From the NCBI RefSeq assembly GCF_937616625.2, contig NC_065570.1, positions 71,079,665 through 71,143,664 on the forward strand: 64,000 nucleotides of DNA, written 5' to 3'. This DNA is from Mercurialis annua. Lineage: Eukaryota; Streptophyta; Magnoliopsida; Malpighiales; Euphorbiaceae. Positions 1-11,613 of this stretch are shown one piece after another. Numbering within the stretch: position 1 is the stretch's first letter; each line of letters begins with the position of its first letter. Below the pieces are notes generated by a model. It was given only the letters and a program-made list of their open reading frames with translations, was not told the DNA's origin and searched no databases. Position numbers and translations under genes: made by a program.

Positions 1-142
1 AGAAGAAACACCATGCAACAGACCTCTTGCATTCTTCCATGGCAACAATTTCTGGCTTGCCGAGTTAACCATATCAGAAGCCGAACTTGATTCGTTCTGC
101 CAAATCTTGCAATTCCTGTTTGACCACAACCTCCAGCACACC

Positions 143-1779
143 ATGGCAATCAGCTCACAGACCTCCTGCTCTCTTTCAGCAATGAAGGAATCATGGGTAT
201 ACATTATTTCCACTTCACTTGCTATTCTTTACCTTTTAAAGCTCACTTTGTCCAAAAGAACAGCATGCAAAAATCTCCCTCCAGGCCCGCCTAAACTTCC
301 TATAATTGGCCATATCCATCTCATGAAAAAACCTATCCACCGATCTTTACAACATTTATCAAATAAGTATGGTCCAATCCTCTTCCTTTCATTTGGCTCC
401 CAGCCTGTAATAGTCATATCATCTCCTTCTCTTCTTGAAGAATGTTTCACCCAACATGATATTATTTTTGCAAATAGGCCTCGTCGTGTAGACGGTAAGT
501 ATCTCCATTATGACTTTACCACAATTGGAGCTGCCGATTATGGTGACCACTGGCGCAATCTACGGCGCCTTGCTACAGTTGAAATCTTTTCAACTGCTCG
601 CCTCCACTTGTTTCATGGAATTAGACAAGAAGAAGCAAGGTTGTTGGTTAAAAATCTTTTTCGCAATTCTGGTCAGGTTTCTACAAAAGTGGAGATGAGA
701 TCAAGGTTAACTGATCTGTCTTTTAACATTATCATGAGAATGGTGGCAGGAAAGCGATATTTTGGTTTACTAGTGGAAAATACTGAGGAAGCTAAGATAT
801 TTTACGATGTTGTGAAGGAGATTTCCGAGCTGAGTGGTGCAGCAAACCTAGGGGATATATTTCCAATTCTAAGATGGTTTGATTACCAGACTGAAAAGAG
901 GCTGGTGGCAACTCGGAAAAATATGGATTTATTATTTGACTGTTTGATTGATGAGCATCGACCTAACAAGGATTCTTGTCAAGAGAAAAAAAGCAATATG
1001 ACAATGATAGATGTTATATTGTCCTTACAGGAGTCTAAACCTGAACATTACTCTGATGAAATAATCAAAGGACTTATAATGGTATGTGTCTACGTTCCTT
1101 TATTAATTTCTCCAATTTTTTCTTTACCATTTCTGTCAATTCTTGTATTTTATTTTGTCTTCAGATAATGCTAGCTGCGGGGACGGATACTGTTGCAGTG
1201 ACAATTGAGTGGGCTCTGTCATTGTTGCTTAATCATCCTGAAGCTCTAAACAAGGCTAGAGCCGAGTTGGACATCCATGTTGGTCGCGATCGATTAGTAG
1301 ATGAGTCGGATCTTTCAAAGCTGCAGTACCTCCAGGGCATAATTAATGAAACACTTCGTTTATATCCACCTGCACCGCTCCTAGTACCGCATAAGTCATC
1401 CGGTGACTGCAAAATTGGAGGGTATGATGTACAACAAGGCACAGTCTTATTTGTGAATGTTTGGGCTTTGCATAGAGATCCTAAGGTGTGGGAGGATCCT
1501 AATAGCTTCAAACCGGAGAGATTCAAGGGCTTAAAGGATACATCATATCGGTTGGTTCCATTCGGGTTAGGGAGAAGGAGTTGCCCTGGATATGTGCTAG
1601 CTAATAAAGTGGTGGGATTAGCATTAGCTGCATTGATTCAATGCTTCGATTGGGAGAGGATTACTGAAGAGGAATTAAACATGTTAGAAGGTACAGGACT
1701 CACTATGCCTAAGGTTCAACCTTTAGAAGCAATCTGCAAAACACGGGAGGCGATGATGAATATCCTGTTACAGCTTTAA
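143..1779 (+). CDS. Cytochrome P450 monooxygenase, CYP81-like (two exons)
   Basis: Exons 143-1081 and 1165-1779 are joined by an 83-bp phase-0 GT-AG intron, giving 517 residues. An N-terminal membrane anchor (about residues 14-35) is followed by the proline hinge PPGPP. The oxygen-binding I-helix AAGTDT is at 317-322 just after the intron, ExxR (ETLR) at 375-378, PERF at 430-433, and the heme loop FGLGRRSCPG carries the axial cysteine at about 453. All landmarks of a working class II ER-bound P450 are present. The intron position and the MPKxQPLEA C-terminus resemble CYP81 enzymes, which hydroxylate isoflavones, lignans, indoles or herbicides. The substrate cannot be told here. I chose the ATG at 143 for its CACCATGG context. 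The ATG at 182 (504 aa) gives a more typical CYP81 N-terminus and is a real alternative. The frame is open further upstream but without an ATG. Confidence 0.9.
1082..1164 (+). other. Intron of the P450 gene
   Basis: The donor is ATG|GTATGT and the acceptor TTCAG|ATAATG. It lies just before the I-helix motif, the usual single-intron position of A-type plant P450s. Reading through it would break the protein. Confidence 0.9.
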
Positions 1780-2004
1780 TAAGGGGATGATGAAATGCTC
1801 TGATCTAATTGCTTTAATATTTTAATCTACTATATCTAATCTAAATTATTGACTAATTAAGATATAAAACATTAATATCTTTAATCTATATATTAAGTTT
1901 TTATTGTTTGTCGTTTGGAGAAGATAATTTTTGACATTTGTGGAAGAATTTGATCCTACGGTCTTAATAAAATGTTAGATACATATTGTTTGAGTTATAG
2001 CTCA

Positions 2005-3843
2005 CCAGGTCAATGCACATGCGTTGCGCGGGTGAGATTGAATAATTTTATAATGTTTAAAATATAAGTCTTTGATATACAATTTATAGTTAAATTAAAT
2101 TTATAAATTCAATATAATTAGATTTTTGCTAAATTTTTAATTGACATTAAATTTTATAATTTATTAATATAATATAGTCAAATTTGGTTATTAAACTAAA
2201 AAATAATAATCATATTTAATAACTTATAAATACTACTAACACATTGTAAATCTTCCAATTTTATAATTATAGCCATTAAAATTTTAAAATTATATTAATT
2301 AATTTTTTTTAAAATATCTTTTGTTTAATGATCTATAAATAATACAATATAAGAACTCTTCAAATTTTTTAGTATATAAACATAAATAAAAACTCTTCGT
2401 GTTCTATAACCACCAAATTTATAAAACTCTTTAATTTTAATTGATTAAATTTAATTTTTAAAACTTTTTTATATTTTCCAACATATAATAATATAAAAAT
2501 TATTGTAAATCTCATAATTAATTTTATTATACTTAATTATGTTATTTTAAATATACCTAATGCTCTATAAGATGTATTCTTAAATTATTTATTGATATAA
2601 TTAAAATAAAATTTATGAATTGGCTTTTAAAAAATTCATTTCTACAAATTACAATAAATTAAATTATTAAATTCATTATGATTTATTCAATCCAAAAATT
2701 TACTAATATAATATAATAATTTATTAACTAAATTTTATAAAATCTCTACATACACGGTAACCTATAAATATTAGGGTTAATGTCATAAAAATTCATCAAC
2801 TTTACACATTTTTTCATTTTAATCACGTAGTTTAAATTTTCTCATTTTCATACACGAACTACCACTTTTTCTCAAATTCATGCACGGTGCTGAGGTGTCA
2901 CGACTCCATTGGTGTAATTTGCTGAGGTGGAGTTCATTTTACACCAATGAATGAGTGCCACCTCAGCGCCGTGCATGAATTTGGGAAAAAAATAGTAGTT
3001 CGTGCATGAAAATGAGAAAATTTAAACTGCGTGATTAAAATGAGAAAACATGTAAAGTTCGTGATTTTTTTTGACATTAACCCTAAATATTATTATATAT
3101 TAAAACCTTTTAAATTTATAATCATACTATTTTTAAAATTTGATTGATAAGTTTTCTAAAAACTCATTATATTAAGTTACTTATAAATATTAATTATACA
3201 TTATAACTTTTCAAATTATATAGCCAATGAACTTCTCAAATTCTATAAGTTTAAAACTTTTTATATTTCATAATTTGTAAACATTAATATTAATAAATAA
3301 TGAATCAACTTATATGAAAAAAATTACCACTTGAAATATTATGATCAAACCACTTGTCAAAATATCCTTAATTATAAAAAAATTTAAATTCTATAAGTTT
3401 AAATGTTAATTAATTAAATAAAATCTTTAAAAAAATTTGTATTCCATAACATTATAAAATAACCTATAAACATAGTTTATTGATTAAAATTTATAATATC
3501 TCTTCATAGAAAATAACCTATAAACATTATTAATATATTGAAAGTTATAAAAGTTTATTAAAAATTAGAAACTCTTTGCATTAATTTACTTATAAACACT
3601 AACTATACATTAAAAAATTAAAAATTCATAAGCATTAAAATTCTAAAATTTATAAGTTTTTATTTTTTATTTTTCATAATCTATAAATATCAATATTAAT
3701 TAATAAAATAATTAATAAAATAATAAATTGACTTAAACTATAAAATTACACCTAACAGTGTGCGGTCATTCCGCTATTAAAATATTCATAATACTTAATA
3801 TTTAATTTGGAGTTTAAAATTATACTATATAATTATAGTTTGG
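2005..3843 (-). mobile_element. Probable degraded Helitron (3' end at 2005)
   Basis: Read on the minus strand, 2033-2005 has an imperfect GC-rich hairpin (ACCCGCGCAACGCATGTG) followed by CTGG and a host T, the CTRR 3' end of Helitrons. The interior is extremely AT-rich and contains short phrases also seen in the Helitron at 35378-36520. The 5' end is unclear. On the minus strand a TATA-rich stretch near 3843 resembles Helitron 5' ends, but the terminal TC is not visible. A foldback element (2774-3083) is nested inside. No ORF for a Rep/helicase is present. Confidence 0.45.
2774..3083. mobile_element. Foldback MITE, 310 bp, 9-bp TSD
   Basis: Almost the whole element is one inverted repeat: the left arm (GGGTTAATGTCATAAAAATT onward) reappears reversed at the right end (TGACATTAACCC). 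The direct 9-bp repeat taaatatta is at 2765-2773 and 3084-3092. A 9-bp TSD suggests a Mutator-like origin. No coding capacity. Confidence 0.85.
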
Positions 3844-4923
3844 TTATATATCAAGTTAGCTACTAGTATACAAAATTAATGTTCCATAAATAGCTTTTAT
3901 TCAAGCTACCCATGAACCAAAAAAGTGACCTTTTTATGATTTTTCCTTTAATTATTATAATTTGTAATTCACCGACAGACGAAGGATTCCAATTTAACAT
4001 TTGCTAGCTGTAGGTTTATAAATAATTAAACCTGTGTTACACACATCTGACTTATACAGATAACATAATTGAAGACAAAATAGTATAAAATTCATTCCAT
4101 AACCAATAATTTATGACCAATTTGTGTCATTAATTGATCGAGGATGTAATTGGAAAGCATGTGCCGGGGAAGAAAAATCAAATTACTTGCACTACGACAA
4201 TCAAACTTGCACTACGACAAAATTAATTTATAGTCTTAAGGGTTATTTACTATAACCGTACTAAAAGAAAGATAGAGGGTCCAAAATACTTTCTTTAACT
4301 ACACTATTTTTTAAGATTTAATATTTTTTATTCAACTCTAACATCCCTTTCCAAACAATTACATATAATTGATCATTATTTTTCGTTTTCTTAATTATTA
4401 ATTAGTTAATATAAATTATTTTAAAAAGCTAAATCAATAAATTTCTAAAAAGTTGAAGTAATTAATTTCTTTTCTTGTTTGTTATTATTTGTTATTTTAG
4501 TCAGTTTTATTATTTTTAGTTATTTTAAATATTTGATTGTTTATTATTTTTATAATCGATAACAGTAGCACTATAATTTCATCATAAATTACTTCGTGAA
4601 ATCAGGTTGTATTTTTTCATTTGATTTGCTAATTTTAGTTTATTTTGATTAAAAAATGGGTACTAAAAAGATATAAATCAGATATGTAAATAAAAAGTAC
4701 CGCTTAGGGCCGCATTTCACCTAAGCCCGGTGGCTATTATGACTGTTTTACAATGGCACTGACATCCATATGACTTTTATTATATTATAAGTAAATATTT
4801 TTAAAATTAATCGAGCTGACAAAACTAATTCCATAATATTACATGATGATTAACTTATGCTATGCAGTGGTAACAAATTTGATATGTATAAAAATGACTT
4901 CTCTATTCACCATCGACATTGAG

Positions 4924-5220
4924 TATCCCTAATTCGCACCTTTGAGTTTCAATTCCACCCTCAAAATCAAATTAGACTCTTTTTCACTCGGGAAAAATTC
5001 ATAAAAACCCTTATAAAGTATTCGTTTGAACTCTTTTTCACATAAAAAGTTAAAAATGGATGACTTAGTTTAACTTTTTTCAAATGGAGAAGAGATCAAT
5101 TTAATATTTGAGGGTGGAATTGAAAACCAAAAGTGCGAATTAGGGTGCAGCTGACAAACTTGCAACGTCAGGGTACATTTGAAATGGGCTAAAAGATGGG
5201 GTTTTTTTGGTGATTAAGCC
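4924..5220. mobile_element. Foldback MITE, left-truncated copy of the 36748-37117 family
   Basis: The sequence from about 4924 matches the element at 36748-37117 nearly base for base, including the 'ccaccctcaaaatcaaatt' and 'aaaaagttaaaaatggatga' blocks. It ends at the same terminus (ggtgattaagcc, 5209-5220). The first roughly 80 bp of the left arm are missing, so no TSD can be read. No coding capacity. Confidence 0.75.
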
Positions 5221-5933
5221 AGCATTTAATGATCTATCAGTTGGTATCACTTCACTTTTAATATGGAAATATAAAAAATTAAGAATACTTATGAAAAAAA
5301 TGATTAAATTGATAATCATTGTTGAGTAATTTCAGTATTAATACAATGCTATTATCACTTACCAGTAACCTTACGATGACTATTTGACACTAATTTTTAG
5401 GCCAATCTTAACTTCTTCGTTCATGTACACTTTATGTTTTTGTTATTGGTTTGATGGCTCAATGATCAGGCAGTTTGTCTGTATTGTGAGAGGTTCAAGA
5501 GCTTCGTATGCAAAATACCTTTGGCTCGTCTGAAAATTATACTAACAATCAAGCAAATGAAATTGTCCACTAAAAACCAATAGAGTAAGATGAAGAAATG
5601 AAATTAAATAATATTACTAGTAAGCAATATTTAAATAGTATAGTTTGTTTTACATTTATAAATACAAAATTATATTGATAACCAAACAAATATAAATAAA
5701 AACAAAAGTTCTCAACTCAGAACTCACAAGTCGCTACCGAATCCATTCCAGCCTGTTCCCCCACTCAACGGGCAGTTGCCCAACCAAAAAAGTCCAAACA
5801 TTCTTCCTTCAGCTCGCTGCCCAACCCTTCTCAAACGCTGCCCAAGCTAACCAGTTTCTCATGTTCCAGTTCTATTCAATGAAAATGAATCAATAATACG
5901 CTAAAACTGAAAGCGAAATTTAAAATGTAGCCA

Positions 5934-7078
5934 TCAATCATATGTGCAAGATTTCTTGAGGGAGATTGGGACATTGAGCTTCTTGGGATCAAAAGTAATA
6001 TCGCATTCAATTCTTTTATTAAACTTCGGCTTAACCAATTTTCCCAAAACATAAGCTCTCGATTTCAGAGTGAAAGTCAGTTTTAGTGTTGCTGGCTGTG
6101 TAGTTGTCCCTGATTTACTAATCAAACCAGCTCCACTTCCATACAAAGGAATTTTATTGCTCATCACTGGTATTTGGACTAATCTGTGACCCTTTCTGGA
6201 CTGATAAAACTTCTTTACCTGCAATTCATAAGTACCCAATTCACCAAATCAGATAATTCGAGTTCTTGAAGTCAAAATTGAATTGTATTTTTTTGTGAAG
6301 GTGATCAGTAACTTAAACTTACAGTTCCTGAGGCTATATTGATCTCGGAATAGAATAGATCTACAGGTGTGGATGTGACATGAACTCCAAAAAATGTTCC
6401 GGTGTTTCTGTAGTTCATTTTAACTGTGGAGTTAACTGAGATCATATCAGTTGCCACTCCCGTAGAATCTGAACCAGCTTGAATGCTGAAATGCTCAAAT
6501 GTTATACTCTGCAAAACAAACACAATTAGCCAAACCCCAACAATAAATAGACTTAAGAATATGGTAATTAAAGAATGATGATCTACCTTCATTGCGATCT
6601 TGGGTTTTTGCGGCTTACTAGCACCCCAAAGAATTAAAGAAAAGAAAGAGAAGAGAACGAAGAAACCGACGATAAAAGCAAGAAAGAAACAGCGACGCGA
6701 GATACCCTTTCGCCGCTCTTCATCTTCAAGAAGACCTTCTTCTTCAATTACTGCGCAATCTTTCCACTGTTTTTGTCCCTTTCTATTACTTTTAGATGCA
6801 TCATTGGGAGAGATCTTGCGGGATCCGGGTTTTAAAGACCCAGAGAATCTGCTCGAAGACGATTCACGCGAGTGACGCCCGACGGAAGAGTGTGAATGTG
6901 GCGGAGATCCCACCGGACTGATTATCGGCGTCGAGTGAAACGACGTGGTTGTTTTCTCTCCGTCATGAGAATCCCGTGATGGACTCTGCACGTAGTAGAC
7001 TGGACGGCGTGGAGACCTAGTGGGTGAAGATGGTGCGAGGCTGGTGACCTCTGAATCTGTCTTGGCATGCATTGCCAT
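5934..7078 (-). CDS. LEA_2-domain membrane protein (At5g42860/At1g45688-like), three exons
   Basis: Exons on the minus strand are 7078-6587, 6508-6323 and 6218-5934, all phase 0, giving about 320 residues. The N-terminal cytosolic region is rich in Ser/Pro/Arg, with the conserved MHAKTDSEVTSL start, the PVYYVQSPSRDSHDGEK block and a glycine/serine-rich stretch. One transmembrane segment (about residues 130-151) precedes a C-terminal LEA_2/NHL-type beta-sandwich ending in SRAYVLGKLVKPKF and KRIECDITFDP. Homologues are uncharacterised Arabidopsis 'late embryogenesis abundant group 2' proteins, likely in the plasma membrane or secretory pathway. Compared with those, the proline-rich loop after PLYGSG is shortened. 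The ATG at 7072 is an equally good start. An AG just upstream (7091-7092) suggests the 5' UTR may be spliced. Confidence 0.88.
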
Positions 7079-7106
7079 GTAAGGTGTTTGCCCACTGAAA
7101 ACCAAA

Positions 7107-8126
7107 ACAGAGACAGAAAGACCCGCTTTAATGGTGGTCTTAAATAATTATATGTTGATGGAAAATGAGAGAGGGCTTCGTAGTTTTGTCAAACAGGTAG
7201 AAGGGTAGTCGGTGTAAATAAAAAAAAGAAATGAGTGCGATAAGGGAAAGTGAAAGATATGACGCGTCGAATGTGACAAAGACAAGAGTGAAGTTATGCG
7301 ATTGAGTTGGGCAGATAGAGGAAATAAGATACCAAGTAATGAGCCGACAGCCGGGTTACAGTTGGCACCGCACCACGATTCTTTTTTATTCGACTCTTTT
7401 GGTTTGGTCGCTACTCGCTGTGGGATTATTTTGGTTGCAAAATAAATTTAATTAAATTTATTTTCTAATTTACACTATTTATTTTATAAAAAAATAGTCT
7501 AGATTTGTCGAAATACTTTTATACTAAATAAAATTAGTCCCTTATAGTAAGGCTCCCGAAGAAAATGCATAGGTGAATTATTATTTATTTTGATATTTTT
7601 TTGTTCGGTTCTCAATTTCAATTTTAATTAGAAACTCTAAATTTGATATACAATTTACTTACCAAATTTAACTAAAACATGACTATTTTTCTTTTTGAAA
7701 AACAATGAACCAACAATAGCATAATTTTCCAGATACGGAAACAAAGGCAATTATTTTTGCGCGTAAAGAAATGGAATAAATTTGAGGGTGGGCTCCTCAT
7801 TCGCACATGTGAGCGGTGAGCCCATGTGGAAGTTAACTCATTTCTTCAACTGCCATTACATGTGTTCTTTTCTTTATTACTTTTTTCTCTTTTTCCTTTT
7901 CCTGACGTAGATAACTCACGTTGTACTCAACACTCAAGGCTTTGCAGGAGCCAACTTTGCTGGGCTGGGCTTGGGTCTAAGGCCCTAAGCAGTAGTTTCT
8001 TGCAACACTTACTAACTTTATCACTCTCCCTTCTGGGATGTTCTTTTATTGGTTAAACAAGTGGTTACATACACTAACCAAAACAACATTATTAAATAAA
8101 TTTAGTAGAAAAGTATAAGAATTGAA
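7107..8126. other. Intergenic region between the LEA_2 gene and the first subtilase
   Basis: This stretch holds the upstream region of the LEA_2 gene (minus strand) and the 3' flank of the subtilase. I see no conserved coding sequence, tRNA or insertion with clear termini. The longest open frame (7826-8056) is low in complexity and resembles no family I know. Confidence 0.5.
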
Positions 8127-10430
8127 TCAATCATCAACGTCAAAGTATCTCAGGCCTGTGATGGTTACAGGACTTTTGACAACGTATTTACCCTTAGAAT
8201 CAACCCACTTCAAGTAACCAAAAGCTACATCTTGCGGAATCGCTTTTGGACCTTGTATGGTCACTTTATAGCTTAGCTTCTCATACTTTGCTTTAAAAAC
8301 CAACTTGTTTGGAACCACAGTCGCTTTTATTCCGGGAATTTGTGTCAAATGTGCAGTGTAAGTAGACACTGCATCTCCCACATTTGTTACTGTCCTGTGG
8401 AATTCTTGAACAGCAGTCAAATTGGCTTCAGACGAATCAGCATTGAAGTATGCGAGAAAAGAAGGGTAGTTAAGGTCTGAAGAAGGTGAAGAACAGTCAT
8501 TATGAGGTGCTCTTGTGATGGTTTGGATTTGTTTCTGGGTCATATTTAATGAGCAGAGAAGATTGACATAATCAGTAACGTTCGCATCGTAAATCAGACC
8601 CGGGTCTAATGCTTTATTGGGATTAATCTGGCCAGCTCCCATGTCTAAAGGAGTAGCTGGTTGGTTTCCATAATCAAAATCTCTAATCGGTTCATTGGCT
8701 CGAGTCATTGTATCAGCAGTAGTCATTATTGCTGAACGAATCGCGGCGTGGCTCCAATTAGGATGCGCCTTTTTCAAGAGCGCTGCTACTCCTGCTACGT
8801 GTGGGCAAGCAATGGACGTTCCTGATTGTAGATTGAAACTGCTGAATATTTCCTGATCGGAGTTAATACGATCCACAATCGTATTTTTTGGCCATGCCGC
8901 TAAGATTAGAGAACCAGGGGCCATAATGTCAGGTTTCAAGACAGGTCTGCAAGCTAAAAATGGTCCCCTAGAGCTGTAGCTAGTAATAACCGGAGCAGAT
9001 TTAATGCCGAGAGTTGTTTTCTTGAACTCCATGCTCGCTTTTGGCTTGGTAGTGCTGTTGATGTAATCTTTGATCTTTTTCCCATTTTCTGAATTCATAA
9101 AAATCGCTGGAAAGTGGCTTCGGATAAAACCTTCATTTGCATTTTTGGTTATGAAAATTCCTCCAGCGCTAGCATTTCTATTGTCGCGAATGTTTTCAAC
9201 TTGGTCCTCTAAAGAAGTTTGGCCTTCTTCACAAACTACAATGTGTCCCCCAATATTTTTCAAATCATCGAAGTCGAAACATTCACCTTTAAACACAATT
9301 GGAAATGAAGTAGATGACTTAACAGAACCAGGATAGAGCGATAAGCCAGTAAGTGAAACTCCATTTCCTAATTTTAAAACCGCATTAAATTCACGGTCCA
9401 TAGTACCCGCAACAACAGTTGTTACCCAAGGCATTCCATTATGAAGTGCACCGCGAAAAGGCCCGCGATTTCCTGCGGAGGTTGACACAAATATGTTCTT
9501 CTCTACCGCTGCAAATGTTGCCAAAGCTACTGGGTCTTCATACATCTCGATGTCATCATATCCCACGGAGATAGACAAAACGTCAACTCCGTCAATAATT
9601 GCTTGATCAATTGCTGCAATTATATCAGATGTGTAAGAACCTTCAGGCCACACGGCCTTGTACATGGCTATATGAGCACGTGGAGCCACTCCATTGGCAG
9701 TTCCAGGTGCATACCCAAAGTATGATGTCCCTGTTACGAAATTCCCAGCCGCCACGCTCGATGTGTGGGTCCCATGGCCCATCGTGTCACGCGTAGAGTT
9801 CATTGATATCGTGACGTTCCACTTAGCAATTAGCCCTTTATTGTAGGATCGAGCTCCGATGAGTTTTTTGTTACACAACGAGGAATTGAACTCCATGCCT
9901 CTTTCGCATTTCCCTTTCCATCTTTTCGGGATTTCTGACATTCCATTGTCACTGAAACTGTCACTTTCCGGCCATACACCACTGTCGATCACTCCGATTA
10001 CGACACCTTCGCCATAATTCGACACCTTCCAAGCTTCAGAATTGGAAGTAAGGCCAAGATAAGACGGTGAATGAGTTGTGTCGGGTTTGACAGGGCGATC
10101 TTTGATGGAAGAAATGTAACCTGGAGAGTTTTTCAAGATCTCATGCTCAGAAGAAGAGAGATGAGCACTAAAACCATTCATAACATGTTTATAGCTATAG
10201 AGAAGCTTAGAAGGTTTGGCTTCAGTAATGGTGTTTGTGGTTTTAGAAAGTTGAAAAACAGAATGAAGAGTAGCCAAATGCCAAGTATGGTGATTAGAGA
10301 AAGCTTTGGGCATGGCTGAAAAGTCCATGTGGACAATGTAATTCTCCTTTTCTGCTAGAAAAGAGGGAATGAAGCATAATAATGCAGCAGCAGTCCATAA
10401 ATAAAAAGGACCACTGTATTGTTTTGCCAT
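8127..10430 (-). CDS. Subtilisin-like serine protease, SBT1.9-like (copy A)
   Basis: Intronless, 767 residues, the normal length for plant subtilases. A signal peptide (about 1-26) is followed by an I9 inhibitor propeptide (about 30-115, YIVHMDFSAMPKAF) and a mature start near TTHSP (119). The S8 catalytic domain carries Asp149 (GVIDSG), His219 (GHGTHT), the oxyanion Asn321 (SAGNRGP) and Ser539 in SGTSIACPH. A protease-associated domain is inserted at about 355-470, and a C-terminal fibronectin-III-like domain follows (about 660-760). It should be secreted and cleave proteins in the apoplast. It reads in the same direction as copies B and C and is clearly closest to B. The Ile after the active Ser replaces the usual Met (GTSM), a mild change. 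Confidence 0.95.
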   Translation of the reverse strand: MAKQYSGPFYLWTAAALLCFIPSFLAEKENYIVHMDFSAMPKAFSNHHTWHLATLHSVFQLSKTTNTITEAKPSKLLYSYKHVMNGFSAHLSSSEHEILKNSPGYISSIKDRPVKPDTTHSPSYLGLTSNSEAWKVSNYGEGVVIGVIDSGVWPESDSFSDNGMSEIPKRWKGKCERGMEFNSSLCNKKLIGARSYNKGLIAKWNVTISMNSTRDTMGHGTHTSSVAAGNFVTGTSYFGYAPGTANGVAPRAHIAMYKAVWPEGSYTSDIIAAIDQAIIDGVDVLSISVGYDDIEMYEDPVALATFAAVEKNIFVSTSAGNRGPFRGALHNGMPWVTTVVAGTMDREFNAVLKLGNGVSLTGLSLYPGSVKSSTSFPIVFKGECFDFDDLKNIGGHIVVCEEGQTSLEDQVENIRDNRNASAGGIFITKNANEGFIRSHFPAIFMNSENGKKIKDYINSTTKPKASMEFKKTTLGIKSAPVITSYSSRGPFLACRPVLKPDIMAPGSLILAAWPKNTIVDRINSDQEIFSSFNLQSGTSIACPHVAGVAALLKKAHPNWSHAAIRSAIMTTADTMTRANEPIRDFDYGNQPATPLDMGAGQINPNKALDPGLIYDANVTDYVNLLCSLNMTQKQIQTITRAPHNDCSSPSSDLNYPSFLAYFNADSSEANLTAVQEFHRTVTNVGDAVSTYTAHLTQIPGIKATVVPNKLVFKAKYEKLSYKVTIQGPKAIPQDVAFGYLKWVDSKGKYVVKSPVTITGLRYFDVDD

Positions 10431-10480
10431 GACTTATTGAGCAGAATATAGGATTCAATAAAACTGTGGAAGCTGAACGT

Positions 10481-10489
10481 GTTTATATA
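10481..10489 (-). promoter_or_regulatory. TATA box of subtilase copy A
   Basis: TATATAAAC on the minus strand, about 50 bp upstream of the ATG at 10430. The same TATATAAAC lies 35-55 bp before the ATG of copies B and C, so the short leader arrangement was kept after duplication. The assignment rests on motif and spacing only. Confidence 0.6.
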
Positions 10490-10809
10490 CAGAGAACTAA
10501 TTGACGAAAATTTAGCATTTTTGGACATAATGCAGCTTCTTAAATTATTGGTACAAGTTCATTCCACTAGCTATGTACAAAACTTCATCTTCATTCCACT
10601 CACATTCAAGTTGATATGGGATAAAGATGAGTCAGATGACATGTGGGTCTGGTCTAAATATATGCAAGTCTTTACAGTTGACTTCAACGGCTGCTATGCT
10701 ATTATTATTATCACAATACCATTCCATTTCTCCTTCCTTTTCTTCAGATGATGGCAACCCCATCATCTTTCGAAGCTTCCTGCCTAGATATATTTTCGAT
10801 GTTTATCTA

Positions 10810-11605
10810 CGGTGGCGGATCTAGGAATTTTGAATGGTGGGGTCCGTATATTATATATTGAAAAATTAATAAAATAATATTATAATAATAAAATATGTCT
10901 TATTATAATTTTTTTTGATGGATTTCCATTTTATAAAAAATATTTATAATAACAGTTACTCATATTATTTATTGATTTTCCAATGTATAATATTACAATC
11001 ATTCAACCCTTAATCAATCATTTTACTAAATAAAGTATTATTCGGTAATTATATCGTAGATATGAATTTTTTTTGTGCCGAGTCGGATAAATAAAAAACT
11101 GAGTTATTATATTCCATTGTATGTGAATTTTATTATTATAATATTTCAACATAATTAACTATGTAAATAAAAAAATAATTAAACAAAAATACACTTCTAA
11201 ATTTTAATAATATTAATAAATAAAATATATATAAACAGAAATATATAATTGTTTACTATCTATATATTTATATACGTCAATTTTTTGAAATTGTAATTCA
11301 TATGCAATAATTTGTATTATACATCTATTTTTATGCAAGTCAAAAGTTTAATATTTAAAAAGAATTTTAGTTATTTATTTGTTGTTTTTGTTTGAATTAC
11401 AGAAGTTGTTTTAAACTTTCTAATAGATAAATGGTTTGAATTATAAATTATATCAGTTTCTAATCTAATAAAACACTTATATAGAAATTAATTTAGTTAA
11501 AATGTATAGATATTATGTATTAATGGGTTTTGATAAATACATATACGCATGGTAATTTTTCTTTTCCAAAAAAAAGGTGGGGTCCATGATGTACATCCGC
11601 CACTG
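10810..11605. mobile_element. Non-autonomous hAT element, 796 bp, 8-bp TSD
   Basis: The left end CGGTGGCGGATCTAG and the reverse complement of the right end (CAGTGGCGGATGTAC) form terminal inverted repeats, each followed by a GGTGGGGTCC-type block. The direct repeat tttatcta (8 bp) is at 10802-10809 and 11606-11613, diagnostic of hAT insertion. The interior is AT-rich without a transposase frame. Confidence 0.85.
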
Positions 11606-11613
11606 TTTATCTA

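Noticed and set aside
107..142. P450 start at 107
   Set aside because: Position 107 is TTG, not ATG. The first in-frame ATG is at 143.
7079..7105. LEA_2 start at 7105
   Set aside because: The codon is TTG. Conserved homology begins at MHAKTDSEV, so ATGs at 7078 or 7072 are the candidates.
9070..10319. Plus-strand frames within subtilase A (9070-9336, 9599-9796, 10071-10319)
   Set aside because: They are antisense shadows of a strongly conserved coding frame with no domain of their own.
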